40,074 bases of DNA from Sphingomonas sp. dw_22 (GCF_018449795.1 NZ_JAAVVE010000042.1:1-40074); one strand, 5' to 3'; shown: positions 1 to 9,500, counted from the stretch's first letter. Program-made: numbers and translations. The notes: generated from the sequence alone by a model not told the origin.

Positions 1-1451
1 TGCGCCTCCCGCCGCACATGCCCGTCGCGCCCGTCCTGCTCGGCCAGATGCCGGTCGATCCCCACCAGCCCCGGCGCCGGACGCGGTCCCCTCAGCGCCC
101 GATCGAGCGACCGCACGCCCTCCAGCCATTCCAGCCGAATCTCCGGCATCACCAGCGGATGCTTGAGCAGCGTCAGCAATGCCATCGGCGCGAAGCCCTG
201 GCTCGCCGCATCGGCCAGCGCCAGCAGCAACGTCCCCGGCGGCAGCACCGAGAGCGGCTGCCCCGCCGAATCGTCGATCGCCAGCCCCCAGCGCGCGCAA
301 TGCGCCGCCACCCGCCGCGCCAGCGCGCGATCGGGCGTCACCAGCGCAGCGGTGCGTCCGGGCGTCTCCAGCGCCTCGCGCAGCGCCAGCGCGATCGCCT
401 GCGCCTCCTCGGCCGGCGTCGCCACCTCCAGCGCCCGCACGCCCTCCAGCCGCCGTTCGGCGCGGGGCAGGTCGGTCCAGCCATGGGTAAGCTCGGGCGG
501 CTGCATGGCGGAGGCGATCGCCTTGCTCCGCGCCGGCGGCGCATCGAACTCGCTCGCCGCGCGCCACGGATCGAACTCGCTGCAATGCACGCCCATCCGC
601 TCGAGCAGCAGCTTCAGGTGATATTGCGGATGCGTCTCGATGCTCCGCCGCCGACGTCCGCTCACGGGATCGGCGGGATGCGGCCCGAGCGAATCCCACT
701 CGGCATCGCTGATCCCCGTCGCCAGCCCCGGCAGCACCACCATCCCCAGCGGCATCCCTGCCACCACCCGCAGCAACCGCGCAAAGGCCGGTGCCGAGGC
801 CGTGATGCCCGCCGCGCATACGAAACCCTGGGGCGGCGCCTCCCGCCAGCGCTTCGCCACCTTGTCGAGCAGCAGACGCCGCCGCTCGGCCAGGTCGATC
901 CGTTCCAGCTTCGCCAGTTCCTCGGGCCAGCGCGTCAGCACCGTCTCGAACAAGGCGAGCGACCGTTCCCAATGCGCCGAAAGCTCCGGCCCCAGTTCCA
1001 GCTCGCGCAGCCGCCGCGGATGCACTTCCTCGATCAGCAACTGGTCGAGCGTCGCCGCCAGCTCGCCTGCGAGCCGTATCGCCTCGGCAGCATCCACCGG
1101 CGATTCGCCCGCCTGGATCAGCCGCGCCAGGATCAGCCGCGCCAGGATCATCCGCCGTTGCAGCGGCTCCACCGCAGGCGGCACCGGCTCCACGTCATCG
1201 ACGGCATCGAACACCGCTTCGTCCAGCTCGGGATCCCCCACCGCCACCAGCCGCGGCAGCAGCAACCCTCCTTCGCTCGCGCGAACGAACGCATCCTGGA
1301 TCACCCGCTTGGCGCGGTTGTTGGGCAGCAGCACGGTCCCCCGCGCCAGCCGCATCGGATCATTGCCGAAGCGCCGGATCAGCCCGATCGCCAGCGCATC
1401 GGCAAAGGCGCGATGCGGCGGGATGGTGTAGAGGTGGAGGCGTTGGGGCAT
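1..1451 (-). CDS. addB: Double-strand break repair protein AddB, 3' end outside window
   Basis: Reading the minus strand from an ATG at 1451 gives an uninterrupted frame to the window edge (about 483 residues seen; AddB proteins are usually near 1000). It starts MPQRLHLYTIPPHRAFADAL and includes LLPNNRAKRVIQDAF and LLLPRLVAVGDPELDE, both typical of the N-terminal helicase-like half of alphaproteobacterial AddB. AddB partners AddA in a helicase-nuclease that processes DNA ends for RecA-dependent repair. The C-terminal nuclease and iron-sulfur cysteines would lie beyond the left edge, where addA is expected to follow. It is last of the visible block after murU, separated by a 139-bp gap holding a palindromic repeat. 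The ribosome site is weak (GAGGA about 17 nt upstream). A 15-bp in-frame tandem duplication at 1120-1149 gives an ILARL-ILARL repeat. Long plus-strand frames here are shadows. Confidence 0.88.
   Translation of the reverse strand, partial: MPQRLHLYTIPPHRAFADALAIGLIRRFGNDPMRLARGTVLLPNNRAKRVIQDAFVRASEGGLLLPRLVAVGDPELDEAVFDAVDDVEPVPPAVEPLQRRMILARLILARLIQAGESPVDAAEAIRLAGELAATLDQLLIEEVHPRRLRELELGPELSAHWERSLALFETVLTRWPEELAKLERIDLAERRRLLLDKVAKRWREAPPQGFVCAAGITASAPAFARLLRVVAGMPLGMVVLPGLATGISDAEWDSLGPHPADPVSGRRRRSIETHPQYHLKLLLERMGVHCSEFDPWRAASEFDAPPARSKAIASAMQPPELTHGWTDLPRAERRLEGVRALEVATPAEEAQAIALALREALETPGRTAALVTPDRALARRVAAHCARWGLAIDDSAGQPLSVLPPGTLLLALADAASQGFAPMALLTLLKHPLVMPEIRLEWLEGVRSLDRALRGPRPAPGLVGIDRHLAEQDGRDGHVRREA
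1120..1149. repeat. 15-bp tandem duplication inside addB
   Basis: The unit agccgcgccaggatc occurs twice without a gap (1120-1134 and 1135-1149). It is in frame and adds five residues to an AddB helix (RRMILARLILARLIQAG). Whether it is fixed in relatives cannot be told from one sequence. Confidence 0.8.
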
Positions 1452-1486
1452 GATCGGGTCCGTGCTTCCTCGCCTTTCGCCTAACT

Positions 1487-1582
1487 CCCTCTCCCCTCCG
1501 GGGAGAGGGTCGGGGAGGGTGCCCTATCGATAGGGCACCGCACTCTCCCCTCTCCCCAGCCCTCTCCCCGATGGGGAGAGGG
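1487..1582. repeat. Composite palindromic intergenic repeat (three hairpins)
   Basis: Two identical hairpins flank a third. The outer ones, 1487-1509 and 1560-1582, each have the 10-bp stem ccctctcccc/ggggagaggg with a 3-nt loop. The central one, 1518-1539, is a perfect 22-bp palindrome centred on atcgat. The element fills most of the gap between murU and addB. The same ccctctccc core recurs at 38262. It resembles REP/BIME-type repeats; it could also affect transcription between murU and addB. Confidence 0.85.
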
Positions 1583-1590
1583 AGAAGATG

Positions 1591-2349
1591 TCACATCTGC
1601 GCCAGTTCCGCCTCCGCCGCGCCGATCGCCTGGGGCGATCCGATATCGAACCACAGCCCCTGGTGCACCAGCCCCCAGAGCCTCCCCGCCTCCAGCGCGC
1701 GGCTCCAGAAAAGATTGGTCGAGAACGGACCCTCCGGCCAGTCGCGGATCAGGCGCGGCGAGAGAATCTGCACGCCGGTATAGACGAACGGAGCCAGCCG
1801 CCCCGGCTTCCTCCGTCCCACGATCCGCCCGAACGGGTCGAGGTGGAAATCGCCCTGCCCGGCATGGCAGTTGGCGCGCGCCAGCGGCACCAGCAGCAGC
1901 AGCGCATCCATCCGATCGTCGTCCCACTGCGCCGCCAATTGTCGGATCGCGTCGGACGGACCATCCACCCACAGATTGTCGCTGTTTACGCAGACGAACG
2001 GCTTGTCGCCGATCAGCTCCTGCGCCTGCACCAAGCCGCCGCCCGTCTCCATCAACTGCTTGCGCTCGTCGGAGATGACCAGCTCGATATCCTTCACCCG
2101 CGCGCGCAGATGCGCCTCCAGCTGATCCGCCAGATAATGGACATTGACCACCGCCCGCTTGATCCCGGCCGAGCGCAGCCGATCGAAGACATGGTCGATC
2201 AGCGGCTTGCCGCCGACGTCCACCAGCGGCTTGGGCCGCGTCGCGGTGAGCGGACGCATCCGCTTGCCCAGCCCCGCCGCCATCACCATCGCGGTTTCGG
2301 GAACCACGCCCGCCGGCTGCGGACGCAGCGAATAGGTCGCGGTGGTCAT
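1591..2349 (-). CDS. murU: N-acetylmuramate-1-phosphate uridylyltransferase (MurU-like nucleotidyltransferase)
   Basis: This 252-aa protein has the sugar nucleotidyltransferase fold. Near residues 20-45 it reads MVMAAGLGKRMRPLTATRPK, the GxGxRxxPxTxxxPK nucleotide-binding signature, followed by PLVDVGGKPLIDHVFDRL. A metal-binding-type Asp occurs in FVCVNSDNLWVDG. MurU makes UDP-MurNAc from MurNAc-1-phosphate in peptidoglycan recycling, bypassing MurA and so lowering fosfomycin sensitivity in organisms that have it. The start ATG overlaps the amgK stop (ATGA, 2346-2349), indicating translational coupling with the kinase that supplies its substrate. The open frame extends upstream to 2511, but that part lies wholly inside amgK. 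General glucose-1-phosphate nucleotidyltransferases look similar; the amgK pairing supports the MurU call. Confidence 0.85.
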   Translation of the reverse strand: MTTATYSLRPQPAGVVPETAMVMAAGLGKRMRPLTATRPKPLVDVGGKPLIDHVFDRLRSAGIKRAVVNVHYLADQLEAHLRARVKDIELVISDERKQLMETGGGLVQAQELIGDKPFVCVNSDNLWVDGPSDAIRQLAAQWDDDRMDALLLLVPLARANCHAGQGDFHLDPFGRIVGRRKPGRLAPFVYTGVQILSPRLIRDWPEGPFSTNLFWSRALEAGRLWGLVHQGLWFDIGSPQAIGAAEAELAQM

Positions 2350-3347
2350 CGGGCGGCGATCGTCATCGGGTCTCCACGCAGATCGGCGGGAATGTTCGCA
2401 TCGAACCAGTCGGCGACCGGCTTCAGCGCCGGATGCTTCAAGTCGCGCTCGATATAGCGCCACACGCGCGGGCACAGCCCCGGATAGCGCGGCTTGCCGT
2501 CGCGTTTCCAAAGTCGGGTGAAGATACCGATGATCTTGGCGTTCCGCTGCGCGCCGAGCACGTGATAGGCGACGTCGAAATCGTCGCCCGCGCCGGTGAT
2601 CCGCTTATAGCGATCGAGCATCGCGGTCTCGAGGCCCGCATCCACGTCGCGCCGCGCATCCTGCAGCAGCGAGACGAGGTCATATGCCGGATGCCCGGCC
2701 AGCGCGTCCTGGAAATCCAGCAGTCCCAAGCTCTCGCTGCCTTCGATCAGCATGATGTTCTCGGCATGGTAGTCGCGCAGCACCGTGACGGGCGTGTGAC
2801 CGTTCAGCACCGGCGCCAGCACCTTGTCCCAGGCGACGACATAGCCCGCCATGTCCGGCTCGATCCCCACGGCGGGGCAATACCATTCGGGCAGCAACGC
2901 CGCCTCGCGCTGATATTCGGCCAAGGTATAGGCCCGCGCCACGCCCGCTTCATGCCCGTGCAGCCGCACCAGCAGGTCAACCGCCTCCTCATAGAAGCGC
3001 AGCTCGCTCTCCGGCGCCGCATCGACGGTCTCGCGCAGCCGCGCATCGCCGAAGTCCTGGAGCAGCACCAGCCCCTCCTTCAGATCCTCATGCAGGATCG
3101 CCGGCGCCGCGAAGCCGCGCTCGTTCAGCCAGCGCGCCACCGCGATGAACGGCCGCGGATCCTCATGCGGCGGCGGCGCATCCATCAGCACCGCGCTGCG
3201 ATCATGGTCCACCACCCGGAAATAGCGGCGAAACGAGGCATCGCCGGCGAGCGGCAGGATATGAGCGTCTCCCCATCCGGCGGCGTCCAGAAAGGGGGGC
3301 GCGGCGGCGGGCGGATTCATATCGGCTATTGGAGTATTTGGGGCCAT
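2346..3347 (-). CDS. amgK: N-acetylmuramate/N-acetylglucosamine kinase (AmgK), aminoglycoside phosphotransferase fold
   Basis: This 333-aa protein has the APH kinase fold. An N-terminal FRRYFRV segment is followed by the catalytic loop LRDYHAENIML (Asp base and metal-binding Asn) and the DFG-equivalent GLLDFQDALAGHPAYDLVSL. AmgK phosphorylates the anomeric position of MurNAc and GlcNAc released by cell-wall turnover. I chose the ATG at 3347 because GGAGG sits five bases upstream, although the frame is open further; this start overlaps the end of tsaE by 22 bp. Its stop overlaps the murU start. The three genes tsaE-amgK-murU thus look like one transcript. A generic phosphotransferase annotation is possible, but the murU neighbour makes the recycling role likely. 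Confidence 0.87.
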   Translation of the reverse strand: MAPNTPIADMNPPAAAPPFLDAAGWGDAHILPLAGDASFRRYFRVVDHDRSAVLMDAPPPHEDPRPFIAVARWLNERGFAAPAILHEDLKEGLVLLQDFGDARLRETVDAAPESELRFYEEAVDLLVRLHGHEAGVARAYTLAEYQREAALLPEWYCPAVGIEPDMAGYVVAWDKVLAPVLNGHTPVTVLRDYHAENIMLIEGSESLGLLDFQDALAGHPAYDLVSLLQDARRDVDAGLETAMLDRYKRITGAGDDFDVAYHVLGAQRNAKIIGIFTRLWKRDGKPRYPGLCPRVWRYIERDLKHPALKPVADWFDANIPADLRGDPMTIAAR

Positions 3348-3775
3348 CGGTCCCTCCATGCCGCCGAGGCCCGGGCTGTCAAGAAGCGCGCGCCGTCCGG
3401 CGCAACTTCCAGGCTGAGCCACAGCGCGTCGCGCCACGCATCCGCCCCCAATCGCTCGGGCCATTCGACGATCAGCAGCGAATCGGCGCGGGCGTCGTCG
3501 AGCCCCAGTTCCTCGGCCTCGTCCGGGTCTTCGATGCGATAGAGATCGACGTGCAGCACCGGAATCCGCACTTCCGGCGAGTCATAAGGCTGGACGATCG
3601 CGAAGCTCGGGCTCGGCGCCTCGCCCTCCAGCCCGAGCGCCTCCAGCAGCCCCCGCGCGATGCTGGTCTTCCCCGCACCAAGCGGACCCGAAAGCGCAAT
3701 GACATCGCCCGGCCGGACAACCTCCGCCAGCCGCGCACCAAGCGCATGCGAATCCTCAAGAGAATCAAGCCGCAT
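3326..3775 (-). CDS. tsaE: tRNA threonylcarbamoyladenosine biosynthesis ATPase TsaE
   Basis: This 149-aa protein carries a P-loop GPLGAGKTSIARGLL near residues 29-43, then SPSFAIVQPY, LHVDLYRIEDPDEAEELGL and LLIVEWPERLG, the standard order of motifs in TsaE (YjeE). TsaE powers the TsaB-TsaD complex that forms t6A at position 37 of ANN-decoding tRNAs. The ATG at 3775 follows GGGGAGGA at a good spacing; that ribosome site is the outer arm of the palindromic repeat 3780-3919. The frame continues upstream only through that repeat. The gene lies between divL and amgK. Confidence 0.93.
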   Translation of the reverse strand: MRLDSLEDSHALGARLAEVVRPGDVIALSGPLGAGKTSIARGLLEALGLEGEAPSPSFAIVQPYDSPEVRIPVLHVDLYRIEDPDEAEELGLDDARADSLLIVEWPERLGADAWRDALWLSLEVAPDGARFLTARASAAWRDRWPQILQ

Positions 3776-3779
3776 CAAA

Positions 3780-3919
3780 TTCCTCCCCGGAACGGAGAGG
3801 GGGACCGTTCGCGCAGCGAATGGTGGAGGGGCCCAGCTCTCCACAAGCGATATCGTTGGAGGAAAGCGGGCCCCCTCCACCATGCTTCGCATGGTCCCCC
3901 TCCCCGTTCCGGGGAGGAA
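3780..3919. repeat. Long imperfect inverted repeat between divL and tsaE
   Basis: The outer arms ttcctccccggaacgg (from 3780) and ccgttccggggaggaa (to 3919) pair, and the pairing continues inward through gggggacc/ggtccccc and tggtggagggg/cccctccacca with few mismatches. The centre is about 35 bp. A folded transcript would make a hairpin of roughly 45-50 bp. The tsaE-proximal arm supplies the Shine-Dalgarno of tsaE. It looks like a dispersed palindromic element; copies elsewhere in the genome cannot be checked here. Confidence 0.85.
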
Positions 3920-3934
3920 TTGGGAGAACCTCCC

Positions 3935-6274
3935 TCATCCCCGCGGCAATTCCACGGTCACCAGCGTTCCCTCGCCGCGCTCCGAGATCATCTCGATCCG
4001 CCCGCCATGCGCCTCGACGAACTGCTTCGCCAGCGGCAGCCCCAGCCCCAGTGCCCGCTCACCGCTACGCGAGATGCCGGGCTGCGCGAACCGGTCGAAC
4101 GCCCCCGCCACCATCTCGCGGCTCATCCCCGGCCCGTCGTCGGACACGATCACCCGCGCCACCTTGGCGTTTCCGTCCAGATGCAGCAGCACGCGCCCGC
4201 CCTCCGGCGTGCCCGCCACCGCATGGCGCAGCAGATGCTCCACCACCTGCCGCAATCGCCGCGCATCGCCGTTCACGATTCCCGCAGTGCCGAGATCCTC
4301 CACCACCAGGTCGATCGACTTGGCCTTGGCCAGCGGCGCGATCACTTCGGCGGCATTGTTCGCTGTCAGCTCGATATCGACCGGCCCCTTCTCCAGCGGC
4401 GCCCCTTCGCTCTGGGTCAGGTCGAGGACATCGTCGATCAGCGCCCCCAGCCGATCGACCGAGAACAGGATCGCCTCGGCATATTCGAGCCCGTCCGTGC
4501 TCAGCCTGCCGGCAAAGCCGCCGTGCAGCATCTCGGCAAAGCCCTTGATCGAGGTGAGCGGCGTCCGCAGCTCATAGCTCATATTGGCGACGAAGGCGGT
4601 CCGCACCCGGTCCGCCGCCTCCAGCGCCTCGTTGCGGTCGCGCAGCGCGCGCTCGATCCGCTCGCGGTCGCTGGTGTCGAGCATCGTCACCATCGCATTG
4701 CCGTCGGGCAGCGGCACCGCCGCCACGTCGAAATGCCGCCCGTCGGCGAAGACGATGCTCGATCCGCGCTGCTGCCGGTCCTTCGCCGCCAGGCGGATCA
4801 GGTCGCCCAGCACTTCGGCGCGCGCCGGATTGGTGAGTTTCGGCCCCGCCGCCTTCACCAGATTGGCGATCTGGGGATGCCCGTCGAGGAACGAATCCTC
4901 GAAGCCCCAGACCTGGCGGAACTTGCGGTTCCACAATTGCAGCCGCCCCTTGCCGAACACGCCCACCGCCTCGGCCAGGCTGTCCAGCGTCGCGGTGCGC
5001 ACTTGCTGCATCTCGCCATGCTCGCGCTGCAGCTCGAACTGCTGGGTCCGGTCCTCGAACAGCAGCAGCAGCCCGCCCTCGGGCAGCGGCTGCGCCACGA
5101 CGCGCAGATGCGTACCGGCGACGCTCCACGTCTCCTCCACCGCCTCCGCGGCCAGGAACCATTCGCGATGCTCGGCCTTCCACGCCGGGAAATCGCGCAC
5201 GTCGGGCAGCTTGCGCGCCTCGCGCATCCGCTCCAGCACGCGGTCGAACTCGGGCCGATCGGCCAGCCATTCGTTGCGCATCGCGAACATGCGGCGGAAG
5301 GGCTGGTTGCAGAATACCAGGCTGCGATCCGACGCGAACTGCGCCACGCCTGCCGACATCCGGTCGAGCATCGCGCGCTGCGCCTCGCGGAAGCGCTTCA
5401 GCCCACCACGCGCCTGTTCCAGATCCTCGATATCGATGGCGAAGCCCGCCACCCCGCTGGTCGAAAGCGGCACGTCGTGCAGCCGCAGCATGCGTCGCGC
5501 GCCGCCGATCGTCGCCGGCATCGCCGCGGTCTGCGGCTGCTGCGTGTCGCGCGCGATCGCCGCATTGGCGAGCGGCCCGCCCAGCCCGGCGCCATCGACC
5601 AGCTCGAGCCCGCGCATCACCGCATCCTCGGCATCCCTGCCTTCCACGGCCGTCACATAGGCGGAATTGACCATCAGCAGCCTGAGATCGGGTCCGCGAT
5701 ACCACATCGGCATCGGCGCAGCCTCGATCAGCGCGGTGAGCGCGTCGAACGCCGCCCGCAATTGCGAGGCCTCGCGCTGGAGCCGGTCGATCTCGTCCTG
5801 GCTCTCGGTCGCGTCGAGGAACCACAGCACCACGCCGCCCGGCACGTCGATGCCATCTGCGGCGCGCTCGCCCATCACCAGCAGCGCGCGCTCCGATCCG
5901 CGCGGACGGATCGACATGCTGAAGGCGCGCCCGGCCTTTTGGGCCGCCGTCACCTGGTCCGCGAGCGCGACGAAATCCTCGGTCGCCAGTCCAGCATCCG
6001 TGCCGGAAAGCTCGACCAGCTCGCGCGGCATCACGTCGAGCCCCAGCCAGTCGCTCAGCCGCCGCGACAGCTCGATCCGCCCGTCGCCGCGCACCAGCAT
6101 CGCCTGCGCCGGGGAAGTGCCGCCGAGCACCGCCAGCCGCGCATTCTCCTCAAGGATCTCCCGCGCCGCCGCCCGCGCGCGCAGCCCGGCATAGAGCGCC
6201 CAGACGCCGGCGATCAACAGCAGCAAAAGAACCGCGCCCGCCAGCGCCGCTGCCGATTGGGTGATATGGATCAA
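3935..6274 (-). CDS. divL: DivL-like atypical PAS-domain histidine kinase (Tyr at the phospho-acceptor site)
   Basis: This 779-aa protein has an N-terminal membrane helix (about residues 9-30), several PAS-like regions (about 45-520), a dimerisation helix and a C-terminal HATPase domain. The H-box reads ANMSYELRTPL: the expected phospho-acceptor His is Tyr567. This substitution defines Caulobacter DivL (769 aa, Tyr550), which scaffolds CckA and senses the phosphorylation state of DivK to control CtrA. The N-box is degraded (EHLLRHA near 679-685, without the Asn residues), while SDDGPGM and GLGLPLAKQF remain, so autokinase activity is doubtful. The only plausible start is TTG at 6274; the frame is closed by a stop shortly upstream. 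It is upstream of tsaE-amgK-murU-addB. The function in this organism is inferred from the family. Confidence 0.85.
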   Translation of the reverse strand: MIHITQSAAALAGAVLLLLLIAGVWALYAGLRARAAAREILEENARLAVLGGTSPAQAMLVRGDGRIELSRRLSDWLGLDVMPRELVELSGTDAGLATEDFVALADQVTAAQKAGRAFSMSIRPRGSERALLVMGERAADGIDVPGGVVLWFLDATESQDEIDRLQREASQLRAAFDALTALIEAAPMPMWYRGPDLRLLMVNSAYVTAVEGRDAEDAVMRGLELVDGAGLGGPLANAAIARDTQQPQTAAMPATIGGARRMLRLHDVPLSTSGVAGFAIDIEDLEQARGGLKRFREAQRAMLDRMSAGVAQFASDRSLVFCNQPFRRMFAMRNEWLADRPEFDRVLERMREARKLPDVRDFPAWKAEHREWFLAAEAVEETWSVAGTHLRVVAQPLPEGGLLLLFEDRTQQFELQREHGEMQQVRTATLDSLAEAVGVFGKGRLQLWNRKFRQVWGFEDSFLDGHPQIANLVKAAGPKLTNPARAEVLGDLIRLAAKDRQQRGSSIVFADGRHFDVAAVPLPDGNAMVTMLDTSDRERIERALRDRNEALEAADRVRTAFVANMSYELRTPLTSIKGFAEMLHGGFAGRLSTDGLEYAEAILFSVDRLGALIDDVLDLTQSEGAPLEKGPVDIELTANNAAEVIAPLAKAKSIDLVVEDLGTAGIVNGDARRLRQVVEHLLRHAVAGTPEGGRVLLHLDGNAKVARVIVSDDGPGMSREMVAGAFDRFAQPGISRSGERALGLGLPLAKQFVEAHGGRIEMISERGEGTLVTVELPRG

Positions 6275-6530
6275 GCCGCACTCGCGCGGCTGCGATGACC
6301 GGTCATGCGCACCCCATTACGAAAAGGTGTGCGATACGGGAAGGTCATTGCGGAACACCTACCCCCACAGCTTCCGGATTTCAGTCCTCCTTCCGCTGTA
6401 TTTCCAATATGTTTCCATGTCGGAAAAAATAGAGACAGTGTTGCTGCAATACGACATTTTCGGGTCAGACGTGCCTTGAGCGCAACTAAAAACTGCGTCA
6501 GATTTCGATCATCGAAAAGGGGGTACATCA
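6275..6530. promoter_or_regulatory. Divergent intergenic region between divL and the TonB receptor
   Basis: These 256 bp separate two divergent genes and are clearly more AT-rich than the flanks, mainly at 6390-6530. They must hold promoters for both directions. I could not assign convincing -35/-10 boxes. The receptor has a ribosome site AAGGGGG seven bases before its ATG. Confidence 0.5.
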
Positions 6531-9500
6531 ATGGTTCAGTTATCTCTTCTCAACGGCACCGCTTTGCGTTCGGCGGCGTTTGCCGGCCTCGCGCTGATCG
6601 CTACGCCCGCCTGGGCCCAGGAAACTCCGGCTACCGACACGGCACAGGCCACCCCGGTCGACGCGACCGTGCCGGATACCACCGCAAACGATCAGCCCGC
6701 AGACGATGGCGCCATCGTCGTCACGGGTTCGCGCATCCGGCGCTCGACCTTCAACAGCCCCTCGCCCATCGCGGTGATCGATCCGGAGATCGCCGAGAAG
6801 CGTGGCGTTATCGATACCGCCGAGATGCTGATGTCGAGCCCGATCGCCTCGGGCTCCTCACAGGTGACCAGCGCGATCTCATCGAACTTCGTCACCGATG
6901 GTGGCCCGGGCGCTTCGACCATCTCGCTGCGCGGCCTCGGCGCGAATCGCACGCTGGTTCTGCTCAACGGCCGCCGCGCTGGCCCGGCAGGCACGCGCGG
7001 CGCGGTTTCGGCCTTCGACCTCAACGTGCTGCCGCAGTCGATCATCCAGCAGGTCCAGATCGAGAAGGACGGCGCATCGTCGGTCTATGGCTCCGACGCC
7101 GTCGCCGGCGTGGTCAACCTGATTACCAAGACCAAGACCAAAGGCCTCGAGCTGACCGCGTTCGGCTCGGTTCCGCAGGAAGAAGGCGGTGAGCAGTACC
7201 GTGTCAGCGGCGCCTGGGGCACTGAATGGGGCGGCTCGCTGGGCGGCCATGTGATGTTCGCGGCCGACTATTATCGCCAGAAGGAACTCGCCGCGGGCGA
7301 CCGCAGCTACCTCACCTGTCCGCAGGACTATGTCTTCGACAGCAGCAACAAGCGTATCGACATCACCGATCCGCGCACCGGCAAGCCGCGCTGCGCCCAG
7401 TTGAGCTGGGGACAGGTCTATCTGTACGACTATAGCTCTGGAGCGCTCCGCACGGGCCGCGGCGGCTATTCCTATCCCGGCGAGAATCTCGGCAACTACG
7501 TCCCCAATCTGAGGCCGACTATCGGCCTGGGCGTGCCGAGCAATTTCTATCAGATGGGTTATGATCCGGCCTCGGCGGCGATCGACCATCTCGACCATCC
7601 CTTCTATCAGCAAGACTCGGTGATCCCCGAGACCAAGCGCCTGACCTTCTACGGCGAGGGGTCGATCCATATCAGCGAGCATATCGAGGCTTATGCCGAA
7701 GGCCTGTGGAATCGCCGCGAAACGCACCAGAACGCTTCGCGCCAATTCTGGAATTATATCTATACCGAGGACTGGGGCGGCCCTGCCACCGGCTTCACCG
7801 GCGAGGGCTTCATCAGCCCCACGCCTGTCACCGATCACTTCGATTCGAGTCAGCGCGTCGATTACTGGCGTGCGGTCGGCGGTCTGCGCGGCGACTTCGG
7901 GTCGCTTCTGAAAGGTTGGACCTGGGACGGCTTCGTCCAGTACAGCAAGTCGGCCGGCACCTATACGCAGGACCAGATCTACGACGATGCCGTCACCTCG
8001 CCTGACTTCTTCACCTTCGCGTGCCAGCCCGGTGAAGTCACGGCCGTCCGCGGCGCGCCCTGCGTCGACGTGCGCTGGACCGATCCGGAGTTCCTAGCCG
8101 GCAATCCGAACGCGGCGGAACGCGCCTATCTGTTCGGCGTCGACACCGGCCGCACCAGCTACAAGCAGCTCAACGCGGAATTCAGCGTGACCGGTCCGAT
8201 CGTCACGCTGCCGGCCGGCGACCTTGCGGTGGCGGCCGGCGTCGCGTGGCGGCGGGATACGATCCTCGACCATCCGGGCGACATTGTTTGCGGTCCCGTC
8301 GCAGACGATCCCTATGGCTGCGTGAACAATGCCTGGGGCGTCACTTCGTCGGGCGTGACCGCGGGCCACAACATCACCGAGGAAGCGTTCGCCGAAGTCG
8401 ATCTTCCGCTGATCCACAACACGCCGTTCGTCCAGTCGTTCACCCTCTCCGGTTCGGGCCGCTACACGCAGTTCAAGGCCACCCGCGACGAGGACGGCGC
8501 GACCGCGTCCGACAAGAACAACTGGACCTACAAGGTCGGTGCCAACTGGCAGGTGAACGACTTCCTGCGCTTCCGCGGATCGTGGGGCACCAGCTATCGC
8601 GCCCCGGCGCTGTTCGAGCAGTTCCTGGCCAACCAATCGAGCTTCGGAACGCGGCGGACGATCGATCCGTGCATCGGTCTCGGAACCAAGATCGACAACG
8701 GTTCGGCGTCGAATATACTCGTGGCGAACTGCGCGGCCGCCGGCATCACCGATCTCAACTTCACCGGCGGCTCGGCGAGCAACGTCGAAGTGCTGTCGGG
8801 CGGCGGTCTTGGCGTGGTCAAGGCCGAAACCTCGACCGCGAAGACGGCCAGCGTGATCCTCATGCCGAAGTTCGGCTTCCTGCCAAGAACGCGGATCAAC
8901 CTCGCGGTGGATTACTTCAACATCGAAGTGAAGGGCGAGATCAGCAAGCTCGGCGCGTCCACGATCGTCGGCCGCTGCTACAACTCGAACTTCTTCCCGA
9001 ACGATCCGCTCTGCGCCCAGTTCGACCGCGATCCTACCACGCTTGCGATCACGCAGGTGCGAGACCAGTACATCAACATCAACGAGCAGAAGAACGAAGG
9101 CATCGATGTCACTGCAAACATCGCGCAGGATCTCGGGAGCTGGGGCAAGCTGTCAGCCACCGCCGAAATGACGTGGCAGACGGTCGATTATATCGCCCTG
9201 TATTCGACCACCCGGGAATCCTTCAACGGCGAGGATGGCGAACCGATCTGGACGGGTGCGTTCAACGTCTCGTGGGAGAAGGATAGCTTCTCGGCCTATT
9301 ATGGCTTGAACGTTGTCGGCGGCACGTCGGATGTGAGCGACTATATCGCCGATTATGGTGACACCTGCCTGACCAGCGCGATCTATCCGAACGGCTTCTG
9401 CGATAAGCTGCGGGCGAAGCCGGTCTTCTACCACAGCGTCTCCCTCACCAAGGAACTACCGCACGTGCAGATCACGCTGGGCGTAACCAACTTGTTCAAC

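Noticed and set aside
18..1484. Long plus-strand frame of 488 codons
   Set aside because: It lies opposite addB, is very rich in Arg, Gln, His and Pro, has no recognisable motif, and is a high-GC shadow of the minus-strand gene.
1487..1582. CRISPR array or tRNA-like structure
   Set aside because: The repeats are self-complementary and adjacent, without unique spacers of constant length, and no cas gene is nearby.
3329..6298. Plus-strand frame of 989 codons opposite divL, tsaE and amgK ends
   Set aside because: Composition is Arg/His/Gln-rich with no domain. It spans several real genes and their intergenic repeat.
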